This document shows, one piece after another, positions 1 through 11,903 of a DNA stretch of 64,000 nt (position 1 is the first letter of the stretch; the number at the start of each line of letters is the position of its first letter). The notes beneath the pieces were generated by a model. It was not told the DNA's origin and made no database searches. It was given only the letters and a program-made list of their open reading frames with translations. The translations under genes were made by a program, and so were the position numbers. Source of the stretch: Terana coerulea (lineage: Eukaryota > Basidiomycota > Agaricomycetes > Polyporales > Phanerochaetaceae); contig JAKOGH010000811.1 in the NCBI GenBank assembly GCA_024811115.1, positions 62,001 to 126,000 of the forward strand. The letters are read 5' to 3'.

Positions 1-951
1 GATCGAAGGACCCCTGTATGGCGGCTGTTGAGAGCTTGCGATCGGGTTGCTTGACAGGAAGATCAGGGATATCGAGCACCGGAACATGCGTGTCAATCGG
101 AATCTGCTCGTAGCCTGCGGTGTACAGGCGTGGTTCCGGGCTTTCCGCGTTTGAGTCGAACATGCGACGGAATGAAGCCCCTACACTGAGCAACGTTAGC
201 TTGTCGGAGGCGGGGCCATACGAAGTCGCACATACTGGTCACCAAGGGGAAGCAGTCGTATCGCACCGCGGCGAGACCACTCGTGGATGTTGGGCTGCCA
301 CCTTGTGTCTATTACATTGTGCACTATACACACCAGCTTGAACTTCTGTGGCTCGGATCGTGCGTCCCATTCCTCCAGCAACCCCGCGTGTAGCTGGTCC
401 AGACTAGGAAGAAGAGGCTTCAGGAGGGTGTCGTAGCATATGGTATATCACGTACTCAATCTCGCATGTACCCAGAACAACCATATCCAGCGTCGGGTTG
501 CTTTTCACGTACTCCAGGAGCTCCAAAGGATCTGACTTTTGTCCGTGGTAAAGCCCCAGTTTATTTACGACCTCTTGGAAGCCGTAGTAGAACGGCGGGG
601 CGAAAACTCGAGTTCTGCCTCGGGTACCCTCGAGAGCACACGCTCAAGGGTCCAAACCAGCGCCATGTACACGTCGAAGTGAAACCCGAAAAACGATGCT
701 ACCGCGACGTGCGTTCGTCTGATCGGGGCTGGCTCGTGGTTCACCAGATCATCTTGCGCCAGCGGGCTGTCCACGACGGCGACTTCTTGAGAGGGTGTCG
801 AGCAGACGCTTTCACCGACACCGAGGTGTGTCTTGAACGGCGACATAAGGCTTCCCCGAGCTGAATCAACGTTGGCCATGAAGGAGGCAGAAAGCACCAT
901 TACTACGATAATGGCACAGCCCCAGGCTATCATGCGGCGAGAATAGACCAT
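1..951 (-). CDS. Glycosyltransferase-like type II membrane protein, N-terminal part
   Basis: The 3' end lies outside the window. The protein opens with a short cytoplasmic stretch and one hydrophobic signal anchor (about residues 9-27), then a conserved block reading HVAVASFFGFHFDVYMALVW. Introns at about 404-455 and 181-242 have good GT/AG ends and join exons reading KFKLVCIVHNV and AGYEQIPIDTHVPVLDIP. From memory this resembles fungal-specific, uncharacterised glycosyltransferase-like proteins of the secretory pathway; that is family recall, not a search result. The reading frame breaks at the T-run on the coding strand (plus 603-606): before it reads AELE, after it, one frame over, FAPPFYYGFQEVV. 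One missing base there restores a continuous protein. A related C-terminal fragment lies just upstream at 1400-1680. Confidence 0.6.
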
Positions 952-1399
952 AACGCTCCTTTGCTCAGCGAGTGCCTACATAGGTCAGCTCAGGAGACAG
1001 AATCACAATGAAACACACGCACCGCTGTTGTACGCACTGAGGGGACGAGGGGCGGGGAGTACGTAGAGGTTCAACACAGGAGATAGTTCGGAGCCGCCGC
1101 CCTTCCTCTTCCCGCGCTCTATGAAGGCTTGGCAACTCCGAAGGTTTCCATGTCTCAGCACGACATGGCGGCGTACAGGTGCATCGGACTGTCTTCGAGG
1201 GAACCTTCTCACGGGCGCTCCAACGGACAGCTGCAAGAATTCAGTACTGATATGAACCGTGCCAGTGACGTACTGAACAGCAAAAAGTGCACTGCACCTG
1301 TTGTGACTGACGAGTCGCTCGCGGTGAGTGAATGATTACTTCGTCTCAGACGTGGGGCAGTAGTCGCTCGAATCCTCACCACTAACGACTGTGCAGATT
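952..1399. other. Spacer and promoter region of the leftmost gene
   Basis: No supported gene. It lies between the 3' end of the fragment at 1400-1680 and the start of the gene at 951, both on the minus strand, so it should hold that gene's promoter. The short open frames here have no recognisable content. Confidence 0.4.
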
Positions 1400-1680
1400 C
1401 TACTCCGCATAGCGTTTGAGGACAGCGTCCCGAAGGCGAGATTTGATCGGTGTCTTCAGGCCTTTAATGATACGGTTCAACCCAAACATGCCATGGCTGA
1501 CTGATTGTAACGTACATGTGGTCTAGAATAGCGCTCTGTAGACGACGCAGTAGAGTTTTAACGTCTCTGGCCAAGTAGCAGCCTTGTATAGCCTCTGATA
1601 CATCTTCCTCTGAGACGCTTGAAATGTTCAAGCCGCGCGCAGTGAGAGTTGCCCAGCTCAACTCGGCGAAACAGAGGATC
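1400..1680 (-). pseudogene. C-terminal exon of a glycosyltransferase-like protein, probably a gene fragment
   Basis: A plausible acceptor (TTTTAG) opens an exon reading ELSWATLTARGLNI, then GCYLARDVKTLLRRLQSAIL. A second frame continues with HGMFGLNRIIKGLK and ends at a stop at 1400. The two frames meet at about 1494-1499, where one extra base or two missing bases would explain the switch. The style matches the C-terminus I associate with the family of the gene at 1-951, so this may be a tandem relative. I could not find the rest of the gene in 1.7-2.4 kb, so I call it a fragment; a degraded full gene or a distant upstream exon remains possible. Confidence 0.45.
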
Positions 1681-2756
1681 TAAAACCCCCATGGTCAGTG
1701 CAAGAATTTTCGGTCCTATCTAGACGCACGCTTATACTGGCAGCTTGTCGACCCTTCGCCGTGACATGGGAACGAAGCACACAGTACCAAGCGGCGCGCA
1801 CTCGGCTGGGGAGTATTTAGGAGCTGGGATGCTTGTTGTACATCGATATCAGTTAACTTAGCTGCAAGTACCATGCCGAGCGGAAGAAATGATCATTACC
1901 TCACAGCCGAGGGCGTGTCCTCCAGTGTAGCAATTGATTATCAGAGCCTGCTTCAAAAGTCAGTAGGTCCGCTGGTAGGCCTATAGGGATTGCGGTGACC
2001 GGAGACCGCTGCACTGAAGTCTCAACATTCCGACCCACAAATGCCCCGCTGGTCTTCTCTGCGCATATGGCAACATGATAGCTATAGGCCACGTCAGATA
2101 ATCCACCAAGGGCCGACTAAATCCGCAGGCGTCCTGCAGTCTCGCATCATAACAGCGAGCTCTCTATGCTGTTGCTCGTGTCAGACGCTACGTCGCTCAT
2201 ATCTCATATCTCAGATCTGTAATGGCATAGTATGTGTGGTCGCTGTTGAGCACCGTAAGCATAGGTCGCAGTAGCAATTTATCATTTATTTAAAAAGAGT
2301 ATACTGACTAGGTTCTGGCTCGCGCCATAATGCCTATAAGCCTTGCTGCCAGGCCTCACCTCCTCACGGACCTCCCAGGATAATCACAAACATTGACAAG
2401 GACGAATAATCAATAGCGGTGAGCTCAGAAAAGCCAGCTTAGCGACTGAAATACATCGTGTCTGATGAAGCTCAATTGTAGCATGACTTGACGCAAAAGT
2501 GAAAGGCGAACGGTAAGTTGTAGAGGACCGGTGGATGCATGGTGGAAGCAGGAGAGCAAGTTCCAAAACACAAAGCGCCGATGCGCGACCGCTTGTGGGC
2601 GTCTACGCGCTGCACGCCCAAATTTGGGCTTGGCTCGTGCCGCCACCATAACCGCCGGACTCTTGTGTTCACCTTCCTCACTCGCAGTGGCCTCCCGCAA
2701 GCCGCGTCCCCTCGAAGCCGGCGAGTCGCTGATTCTGCGCAGGGCACCCCGCGCCA
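1681..2756. other. Intergenic, no supported gene
   Basis: It contains only short overlapping frames. If the fragment at 1400-1680 had upstream exons they would be here, but I recognise none. The last few hundred bases should hold the kinesin promoter; an AT-rich patch (TTTATTTAAAAAG) is at about 2285-2297. Confidence 0.4.
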
Positions 2757-5700
2757 ATGGCTGAGCACGGAGAAGGAAACATCAAGGTCGTCGTGCGATG
2801 TCGGCCGCTCAATTCACGGGGTATGCTCTGCAGTCGCTTCCGTCGCCCGCGGTTACCATCCTAATTGCACGACCATGCAGAGATTGCGCGTGGCGCGAAA
2901 AACCTGGTGCGCATGGAGGGAAACCAGACGATCTTGGAGCCTCCGGAGCCGGGATCTTCAGGTGCTCAGGCCGCGTCTGGACGCGCAACGGAGCGGAAGC
3001 CCATGAACTTCACATTCGACAAGAGTTACTGGTCGGCCGGCGCCAGGGACGAACCGAATTATTGCTCTCAGCAGACACTGTACGATGACTTGGGGAAGGA
3101 GTTGTTGGATCATGGTTTCTCAGGGTTTCAATGCCTGTATCCTGGCTTGTGCGTTCTCTGCTCCTCACTCTGCCGTTCCATGCGCTGACATCTGACATAG
3201 ACGGACAGACAGGTAAGACTCAAATCTACTGCATACGAAGAGTTGTTCAACTGTCTCCACATGAACTAGGATCTGGGAAGTCATACAGGTGAGCACGATG
3301 CCGTTGCTGCAGAACCATTCCGGTTACTAACAGTATTCATGTTTCCAGTATGATGGGATGTACGTGAGAACAACGATACAGGCTACGAGAGACGACTAAT
3401 ACATCGCTCGTGCTAATAGATGGCGCGGACAAAGGGATTATACCCTTGACTTGCTCGGAGCTATTCACTAGAGTGGAAGACAAGAAAGCTGCGGACCCAC
3501 ACATTAATTTCACTGTAGAGGTATCTTATATAGAGGTACGTCGTGCAATTTGGCCTGACATATTCACGTAATGCTCACCATCACGCATATATGCAGATCT
3601 ATAATGAGAAGGTACGAGATCTACTCAACCCCAAGAACACCGGAAACTTGAGAGTCCGTGAACACCCAAGCCTTGGACCGTACGTGGAGGATTTGTCGAA
3701 GCTGGTCGTAAACAGCTACGATGAAATGATGACGCTCATGGACGAGGGAAACAAGGCTCGGACTGTCGCGGCGACAAACATGAACGAGACGTATGTTCTT
3801 TTAGCACACACCCCATGCATGCATGCACATTCATGTATGCTGTCTAGGTCTTCACGGTCGCATGCAGTCTTCACGTTGCTTCTCACCATGAAGCGACACG
3901 ATGTAGACACAAACTTGGACACGGAGAAAGTCTCGCGCATCAGGTAAGAGAGAGCACGATGCATTCACGCGTGGTCCTGACCGGTCCCATCCAGTTTGGT
4001 CGACTTGGCTGGTTCAGAGCGTGCCAATTCCACGGGTGCAACAGGCCAGCGCTTGAAGGAAGGAGCCAACATCAACAAGTCCTTGACTACACTTGGCAAA
4101 GTCATCGCGGCCCTCGCTACCGCCAGTCAAAATGAGGGCAAGAAGGGCAAGAAGGGCAAAGCCGACGACTTCGTTCCTTACCGAGACTCTGTGCTCACAT
4201 GGCTATTGAAGGACAGCTTGGGAGGCAATTCCAAAACCGCCATGATTGCCGCTATATCCCCTGCCGACGTTCAGTACGAAGAGACGTTGAGTACATTGCG
4301 GTACGCAGATCAGGCCAAGAAGATCAAGAACAAGGCCATTATCAACGAAGATCCCAACGCCAAACTTGTCCGTGAGCTGAAAGAGGAGCTGGAAATGCTT
4401 CGAGGTGAGCAGAATTCGAGTACATCTCATTCGGAGCAGCTAGAGGACTGACGCACTGCTTTCAGCCCGAGTGTCTGGCTCCACCTCTGAAGCCGTCTTT
4501 GACCCAAGTATTCCTGCGGAACAGCAAAAGGTCACGTATCAAGCGAAGGATGGGACCATCAAGACTGTGACCAAGGCCGTGCTGCAGGAGCAGCTGGAGA
4601 CTAGCGAGAAGCTTATGCAAAGCTTGAACGAGACTTGGGAGGACAAGATGGCGAGGACGCAGGAGATTCAGAAAGAACGTGAGAAGGCTCTGGAAGAGCT
4701 CGGGATCAGCGTGGAGAAGAACAACGTCGGTGTTCATACGCCCAAACGAGTATGTAATCTCCTTTTGAAGGGGCGCTCGCTGATGGTCACTTGTACAGAT
4801 GCCTCACTTAGTTAACCTGGTATGTGTGCAGATTAACTCTTATATATGATTCCGTGATTGTACTAATCGCTTCCGACGTATAGAACGAAGGTTTGCCCTG
4901 TACTTCGTGCATATCATCCTCCCATACTAATAGCGACTAGATCCGTTAATGAGCGAATGTCTCATTTATCAGCTCAAACCGGGTCAGACCACGGTTAGGA
5001 TCCCGTATATGACTGAGTGGTGCATGATATTGACCATGCTATTTTGTGCCAGGTGGGGCGTCTTGATAGCGCCAAACACGCGGCAATTCGACTCAGTGGC
5101 GAGAGCATCCAAGAAGAGCATTGCTACTTTGAGAACAATGAAGGCAAAGTCACCCTTCATGCTTCTGGGGATGCTTCTACTGTACGTATTTTCACGAGCT
5201 ATGACGAGATACTGACCTGATTTTCGAATAGTTCCTAAACGGAAGGCAAATCACGCCCGGGCAGGTGAGTTCAAGGCTTATTGGGAAATATTTAAATCTA
5301 ACATCATCTATCAGTCATACAAACTACGCTCCGGGTTCCGTATTATTATGGGTAAATATTGAAGAAAACTCAAGCGTCACAAACACTAACGGTTGGTCCA
5401 GGTGAACACCATGTTTTCCGGTTCAACAACCCAGAAGAAGTTCGCAAACTGCGAGATAGGGCCATGGCCAGATCGAACCTCAGCATCAGCACCCCGGCAT
5501 CAGAACTGCAGGAGGAAAGCGTCACTCCAGGACGTCCAGACTCTCGGGCGTCCTCTGTGGACATGGCCGACGTAGATTGGAACTTTGCCAAGCGTGAAGC
5601 CGCCTTCGCTCGACTTGGGCTGGATCCCGCACTCGACAATCTCCCTGATGAAGAGCTGAACAAGTTGTTCGAGAAGATCACTCGAGTCAAAGCCCTGCGC

Positions 5701-8700
5701 AGCGTTGGACCACGACCGGAGAGCAGCTTGAGCCAGGCTGACGACGTGTGGAGCGAATCCGGTCGACCACTTCCGAGCGACATCCTGACGGACGATACCA
5801 GCGTCGATGCGATGACAAGCGGCGATAGTCCTGAGATGGCCGGCTCATTGAGGGACGTGCAGAGCCAGTTGGAGTCGCAGCGCGTGGAGTTCGAGCAGCG
5901 TCTGCAAGCCATCGCGGAGTATACTGAGGCGGACGACCTGAAAGCAGAGAAGGAACAAATGGAGCATCAGTTGAAGATGGTCCAGGTTCACATGAAGCGT
6001 CTTCTGGATGCTCGTGCTCGCGGCGAAACCGACGTGGACGACGTTCCTTTCGAGCCAGTTATATACACTGCGAGGCAGCTCCGGCTCATCCGGAAAGTCT
6101 TGGACAAGTGGAGGGCGCACCGGTCGTTCTCGATGGCAGAAGTTGTTCTCTCCAATGCTGTTCACATTAAGGAAGCGAACATTATCAGGTTAGTTTTATA
6201 TCTCACCGTTCACCCTGTGCTGTACTGAGAATGCTACAGTAAGGAACTTGGCAAGGATGTGTCTTACAATTTCACGATCGCGTCTGGCGGCAGCTTAGCG
6301 GCTCCAGCATCCTCTGTCGACACCATTGCCGGTCTTGACCAATTCGGGGACGTTGCTGACCCCGTTCTGGCATCCGCCACGCAACCATCCGTAGCAGTCA
6401 AGGTCATTGACAAGCGTCACGATGCCATCTATGTCTGGTCTCTGGATCGACTGCAACAACAGCTGCAGCGGATGCGAAACCTTACTGCGTTCATAGATCG
6501 ACCGTCCTATTCGCAGCATTTTTCTCTACGGAGGAGTGCTTCTACGACTCGCCCCCACCGGAGTTTTCCTTCGTCGGCAATGCCCTGATATCACTGGCAC
6601 CTCTGTCCCGCAGCCTGTCATCGACAGCCATCGTCCCCATATTCTGTCGCTACACGGCTGAAGCCATCGGTTCGTGTAGGGTTGAAATCAAGATCGTCAA
6701 TGTCGTTCTTTCCCCGAGACATGCCCATTCCTCCAGTACATCCACCCGCTCTTCATCTCCTGTTCCCGGCACCGTACCTCCTGGGAGCAAGCTCAGCTTC
6801 TTCCTCACCGTGGACACCGTCAAAGGACCGGCTCACCATGACTTCTCTGCTGTGCATCTCCAAGTCCGACTGTCCTCCTTCTTGGGCCATTCTGTGGCCG
6901 CAGAGGAAGTCTATCCGTCCAATTCTATAGAGCTTGAAACGGCGTCGCTCTCTGATCTGAAGTTCCGCAGGAGCTTCTCCATCGTTGCCTCGGCGAAGGT
7001 GCTGACCTACCTTCGTCAAGGCTACGCCCCTATAGAGTTCTTCGCGCGCCTCAGGCCGTCGTACCTAGAACGCATGGAGCGCTGGGATGAGATGCGGGAC
7101 CAGCGGGCACCTCCTAGGACTTCCACTTCCTCCCCGGATAGCCGCTCTGCCACGCTACCTCCGATGCGGAGGTGTGAGACAGAGTTCGTCACAGAGCAGA
7201 GCCACGACGTCGTGGCATGGCTGCAAATATGTGAACTAGCGCCCGATGGAACCTACGCGCCCGTCTCCGTCGTCTCGCAGGGAGCCGTCGACCCTGGCTG
7301 TTTCTCGTTGCACCAAGGCCTGCAGCGCAGGATCATTATCAACCTGACGTCGAACTCTGGCCGCCAGTTCCCTTGGAGCGATATCACGAGGATTCGGGTT
7401 GGCAACATTCGTCTCCTCGATGATAAAGGGCGAATACATGAGTCCACGTCGAAGGCTCTGATCACACTACCGCTACTTCAAGAACAAGTGGTGGAGTTCA
7501 AGGCGGATGGCACTGGCAGCTTGACCGCGCAGGCGCTCTGGGACTCGAGTATTCATGACTCGATTTTGCTCAATCGGGTCACTGCTTCCAACCAACGGGT
7601 ACTCCTACAGCTCTCGTGGGCAGTCTCGGTCGAGACATGCGCAGACCCTGTTCAGTTCATCATGGATACCGCCGTGTCTATCCAGACGCGTGGCGCCCGT
7701 TCACCGTCCCGGCTGTTCACCCTTCTTGGCTCAACGAAGGTCCTTCCTAAGTCTAGTACTGTCTTCACCGTGCGACTGTCGCCCCCTATGACGCGCTCGC
7801 CCAAAGATCTGTGGCGGCTCGACACGGCCGAGAAGTATGTTCGTGGCGAGGAGACGCTGGGAACTTGGAAACCAAGAGGTATCTCCGTTGTCGAGGACTA
7901 CTCCCGGTTGGTGACAATGGAGCGGCGGGCGGCGGATGTCCAAGCCATCAGGATCATTCTGGCTTCCTCTCCTGTCCGCCAGACTCAGGCCGACGCGGCG
8001 GTCTGGGGCTCCGAGAGCCTCTTGCGCAAAGCTGTGACACTATGGCAGAAGAAGTTTGGCCACAAGGGAGAGGTTTGTCAAACAGCTTCTGTGCGTGTTT
8101 CTGCTCTGACATCACTGGACGCTCTAGATTGTACTGAGTCAAGAACCGACGGACCCCGAGGTGTTCAGCGTCAACTCCGTCAGCAGAGCGCCGAGCGTGC
8201 AGTCCGTGGATTCTCTCAAGCTGACTTCGCAGACGAAGATTGTCCCGCGGAAGTGAGTCATCGGCTTGTGGGCTTGGTTACATGCATACTGACCATGCGC
8301 GTTCTCATAGTGACGCTCCCACCAAGAAGGGGCACCTTATGGTTATGGTAGACGCCAACGAGAATACCTGGGAAAGGCGGTGGTTTGTGCTCCGACGGTA
8401 CGCTCACTGCAGTCTTCTATCGCCGTCAGATAACTCATGACGTTAAGCAGACCGTATCTGCACATGTATAGTCACTCGAATGAGGTCGAAGAAGTAGCTG
8501 TCGTGAACCTAATCGGTGTAAACCTGGAGCGCAATCCTGAGATGGAGGCTCTTCTTGGCGTACGCCCCGCTATTCCTTAGTGCGGAAAGAGTTTGCTAAC
8601 CATTCTCCATACAGAAACGCTTCACCTTCACTCTCTTTACGTCGTCAAACTCGTACGCGCTGGCAGCACCGAGCCAGAAGGAGCTCGACTCTTGGATATC

Positions 8701-8731
8701 CAAACTCGACCCAACGCGGTTCGTCTCTTGA
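2757..8731 (+). CDS. Kinesin-3 (UNC-104/KIF1-type) motor protein
   Basis: A plus-end-directed microtubule motor that carries vesicles and early endosomes in hyphae. The start ATG at 2757 begins [19 protein letters not shown]. Domains in order are the motor (P-loop GQTGSGKS built from microexons at 3201-3359; switch I NETSSRSH across an intron; switch II DLAGSE at about 4001-4018), a lysine-rich K-loop ([12 protein letters not shown], about 4138-4172), neck coiled coil, an FHA domain (about 4940-5480, with LIYQLKPG), a coiled coil, KIF1B/DUF3694-type stalk segments (about 6240-8070), and a C-terminal PH domain (KKGHLMVM to SWISKLDP) ending at 8731. This is the full kinesin-3 layout, with more than 15 exons. 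Two frame breaks are likely read errors: an extra T at 3126-3128 and a missing T at 6519-6523. Confidence 0.95.
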
Positions 8732-9191
8732 CATTTCGGCCTCTTCCCGTGACACCCCATAATACCCCCATCCACCATATCCAAGTAGCCCGCCTCTCAC
8801 ATCATCTTGCATGGTAACTGCTCTCTGCTGTTTTCTCCCTGTCATCGGATTTGTATATCTCGCCACACCCGTAACTAATCGACCTGTCTGCGCTGCGTTC
8901 TGGACCGCATACCACTTGAATTACGTATATCACTCATTTATGCACGACCTGTTATGACCTTTTGTTTAACAATACTTAGATGAAAGCCTCGGCGTTTGGG
9001 AAAAATATACCTGTCAATGTAGCATGCTCGATGGTCGTTGAGATGGTGCAAAGTAATAAGGTGCGACGTAAGGATAGCGTTGCAGATACACGGAACCATG
9101 AGATAAAGTGATACAACAGGGAAAGGAGATCCAGAGAGGCAACGAAAAATATATGGCCCTGACGCACAAGAAGCGTGCATGAAGACATAGT
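8732..9191. other. Convergent 3' flank between kinesin-3 and IMP3
   Basis: Both neighbours end here, so this should be 3' UTR and terminator sequence. No conserved coding signal is visible. Confidence 0.5.
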
Positions 9192-10016
9192 CTAGAGCAG
9201 ATCGAAGTCGTCCAGCTGTAGCGCCAGTATGTCAGTAGCGAGCTGTAGTGAAACCAAGGTTAACTAACCTCGTCGTTGTACCGCATGATGGTCCGCTTGA
9301 GCTTCGACGTGTCGACCCATGTCACAAAATCTTCCATATGTCTAAGTTGCTTGAATCAGATGCACTCCAGGGTGAGTTACAGAGACAATACCTTGTCACG
9401 AGGAATGCAGGGTCTGTTGTAGTATTAGGCCCTACACGCACATGCCCTTGCTCGATGAACTTGACCGCCTACAGCTGTTTATCAATGCCTGCCCACCTGC
9501 AAGAGAGTAGATGAAACTCACCGCGCTGACGGTCTCTGCCATTTTCTGTGTGACCATGATCACCGCTAACCGCCTCCTGCACAACGCGGCGACCGTGAGC
9601 TTGTTCTCTACGTCGCTCAGCTTGGCTGCAGAGTTTAGGACACCCATGTCGTACAGCTTGGACAGTATTTGACCCTCCATGCGTGAACGAAATGGGTCTT
9701 GGGCGGGTAACATGGAGACGCGGTGCGCAAAAGAACGGAGGGAGCCGCAAAGTTTGTTGTACCTGGAAACAAGTCGCTACATGAGACGCTTTGCGCTATG
9801 TTAATAACAGCATAGCACGTACTTGTGATAATCCTCTCTATCTTGTATATGATACCGCCGCATCACCTTTATCTCCCGCAAGTCGCCATCTTGCTTCCAC
9901 TACCAAGAAGGTAAGCCAAATGTTGTGAACAGAACTACTAACGCGCAGATCCTCACATTCAGGAAGTCGACTTTTTTGAGCAGCTTCTGTTCGTGGTGCT
10001 TAAATTGCCGGACCAT
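9192..10016 (-). CDS. IMP3: U3 small nucleolar ribonucleoprotein Imp3
   Basis: Imp3 is an essential S4-domain protein of the small-subunit processome; with Mpp10 and Imp4 it helps pair U3 snoRNA with pre-rRNA in the nucleolus. The start at 10016 gives [20 protein letters not shown], the near-invariant family N-terminus, followed after an intron by [20 protein letters not shown]. The S4 RNA-binding part reads [15 protein letters not shown] and [20 protein letters not shown], and the C-terminus ends DDFDLL. About five short introns interrupt it. Length of about 185 residues matches the family. I see no frame break. Confidence 0.95.
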
Positions 10017-11903
10017 TTTGATTAATTATTATGTGGCAAATTTATAACTCTCGAGAGCGACAAGACCTCGAGGCGTAGCAAGTCGAAAGGTTGTGGAAGG
10101 GTTGTGGATGTATGATAAGTACCGCCAAGCTTGTAGCAAATGAGCAACAAATGAGGAGAGACCAATGGGCGTCTGGGTGCTCAAGCGTTCATTGATCGGG
10201 CGGGTCCGGCAGATTCGATCGGGACACGTGGACGCAAGCTGCGCTGCTGACGCCGGCCGATACGTGCGACGGAGGCTTCTCTCAATGCTCACTGACATCT
10301 CTTAGGATTTACCTCAATCTCGGGAGTGCCGTGCACTGCGAACGGCGATGCATATTACTCTTTGTGGCGCACGAGATATTCACAAGCACACGTACGGATC
10401 CAGGGCCTGGCACGAAGCGCGAGCCTAGAGCCTCGGCAGCCGCAAGAAGATCCCAAGCATCTCGCACCCTGCGGAATGCTCGCGGTTTATCGTACTCGTT
10501 TGGCGGTCGCAAAGTTCTTTCACTCGTAAGTCATACCTTGATGTTAGCTGGAACTCAGAAATATTGGCACCTTGGCTTAGCATCAGCAGCGACTATTCCC
10601 GGGAGTGACACCATTTCTCCTCCCACCGTCCACCACTGTTGTCAATGCTCAAGACGGCTCAGGCAATATGATGGCTCTACGAGCGAATACTTCGAGCTCA
10701 AGGACGTTCGTCATCAAGCATTTACGACGGTGCGCTGCTGTGCAGTTCAGTCATGCACCATTGCTCGGTCCATGTCGGATTAGCATTCGGCTGTCGCTCA
10801 ACGCGGTTCGGGCCAATAAGCATTTGTGCCGAGAGTGCTTTGGAGCGCTCGGGGCACAGGGCGAAGATTGTACATGCGCCTGGAGAGCGTTTACAGGAAG
10901 ATTGCACTACAGGCTTGGATTGAACTGTAACGGTATGCATGCCAACTTGTTGTCCGTGTTGTTCAAGTCGACTTGAAACAAGGTCTGCCAGTATGGAGCA
11001 CATCCCAGTGTGCATCCACATGCCGGTGCTCATCTCATCGTCAAGTGAGTCGCCGACTACGTTTGACATTTGTTACCTTTCCAGATACCGGGCAGTCGAG
11101 AGCTCAGCCTCGGAGCCGGAAGAGATCACGGAGATGGTGGTGTGCGGCGCTGCCCCCGCGATGGGAATCAGAGCCAGTGCATCGCCACGTTGCAGCAGGA
11201 GTGCGCACTCTGCACGTTTAATTTGGACGCTGCGAGCAGTGGTGGGGACAGCAGCTGACCCGCGTCGAGGGGGCGGGGTGAGATAGGCGGGACGGTACGA
11301 TACTTATCTCGATGCTCCCGCGGCGATGCCGGCAGGCGTCACCGGGCAGGACTCTTGCACGTTTTCCTAACCGCTCCGTCTGTGCTTGATCTTTGCTGTC
11401 GGTGCTGCTCAGAATAAAAACATAATTTTCGTGTGAGATGTGTGCAGGCCAGCAGCGCAGGAGAGGCGACAAAATGAGGAGAATGGGCCAGCTTACGTAT
11501 TCGGATACCACGATCGGGGTCAAGTGCGCACGGATGCGTGTGAGTTCCAAGCAGCCACAACGCCGTCAACGAACAGCCGCCTCTCTTTCCGCGTCCCCCG
11601 CCTCGTCTCTCCTTCCCCCACCACCTTCCGCCGCACCCCGCCGCCGCTCTCCACAGCGGGCAGGCCGCCCAACCCGTCCTCGTCGTTGACTGCGTGCGGC
11701 TGCGCTGGCTCAATCCCCGGCTAATCTTCATCGACATCTGCGCAACTCGCTCGATAACCCGGTTCTCGACAGTTTCGCGACTCTCCCTCTCCTCCTTCCT
11801 TCTCACTGTCTTGTGTTTGTTACGACGTGCTCGTAACTGACACAAAACGACGAGAACACCGTCCGCCCACTCTCCTCTTGGTTCCGGACGCACGTCATTT
11901 GCG
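10017..11903. other. Gene-poor region with no supported gene
   Basis: Nearly 1.9 kb with only low-complexity or overlapping short frames, none showing conserved motifs. The left end should be the IMP3 promoter and the right end the LDB promoter and 5' UTR. Long minus-strand frames near 11.3-11.9 kb are the complement of a pyrimidine-rich leader and not convincing genes. A fast-evolving or non-coding gene cannot be excluded. Confidence 0.4.
11575..11660 (+). promoter_or_regulatory. Pyrimidine-rich tract upstream of the LDB gene
   Basis: A run dominated by C and T (for example CTCTCCTTCCCCCACCACC) sits about 250-330 bases before the ATG at 11904, and further CT-rich sequence follows at about 11770-11820. 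CT tracts of this type are common in core promoters and 5' UTRs of highly expressed fungal genes. Its role here is inference from position and composition. Confidence 0.4.

Noticed and set aside
5370..5912. 180-residue minus-strand open frame
   Set aside because: It lies opposite the conserved kinesin-3 FHA/coiled-coil coding sequence and has no recognisable content.
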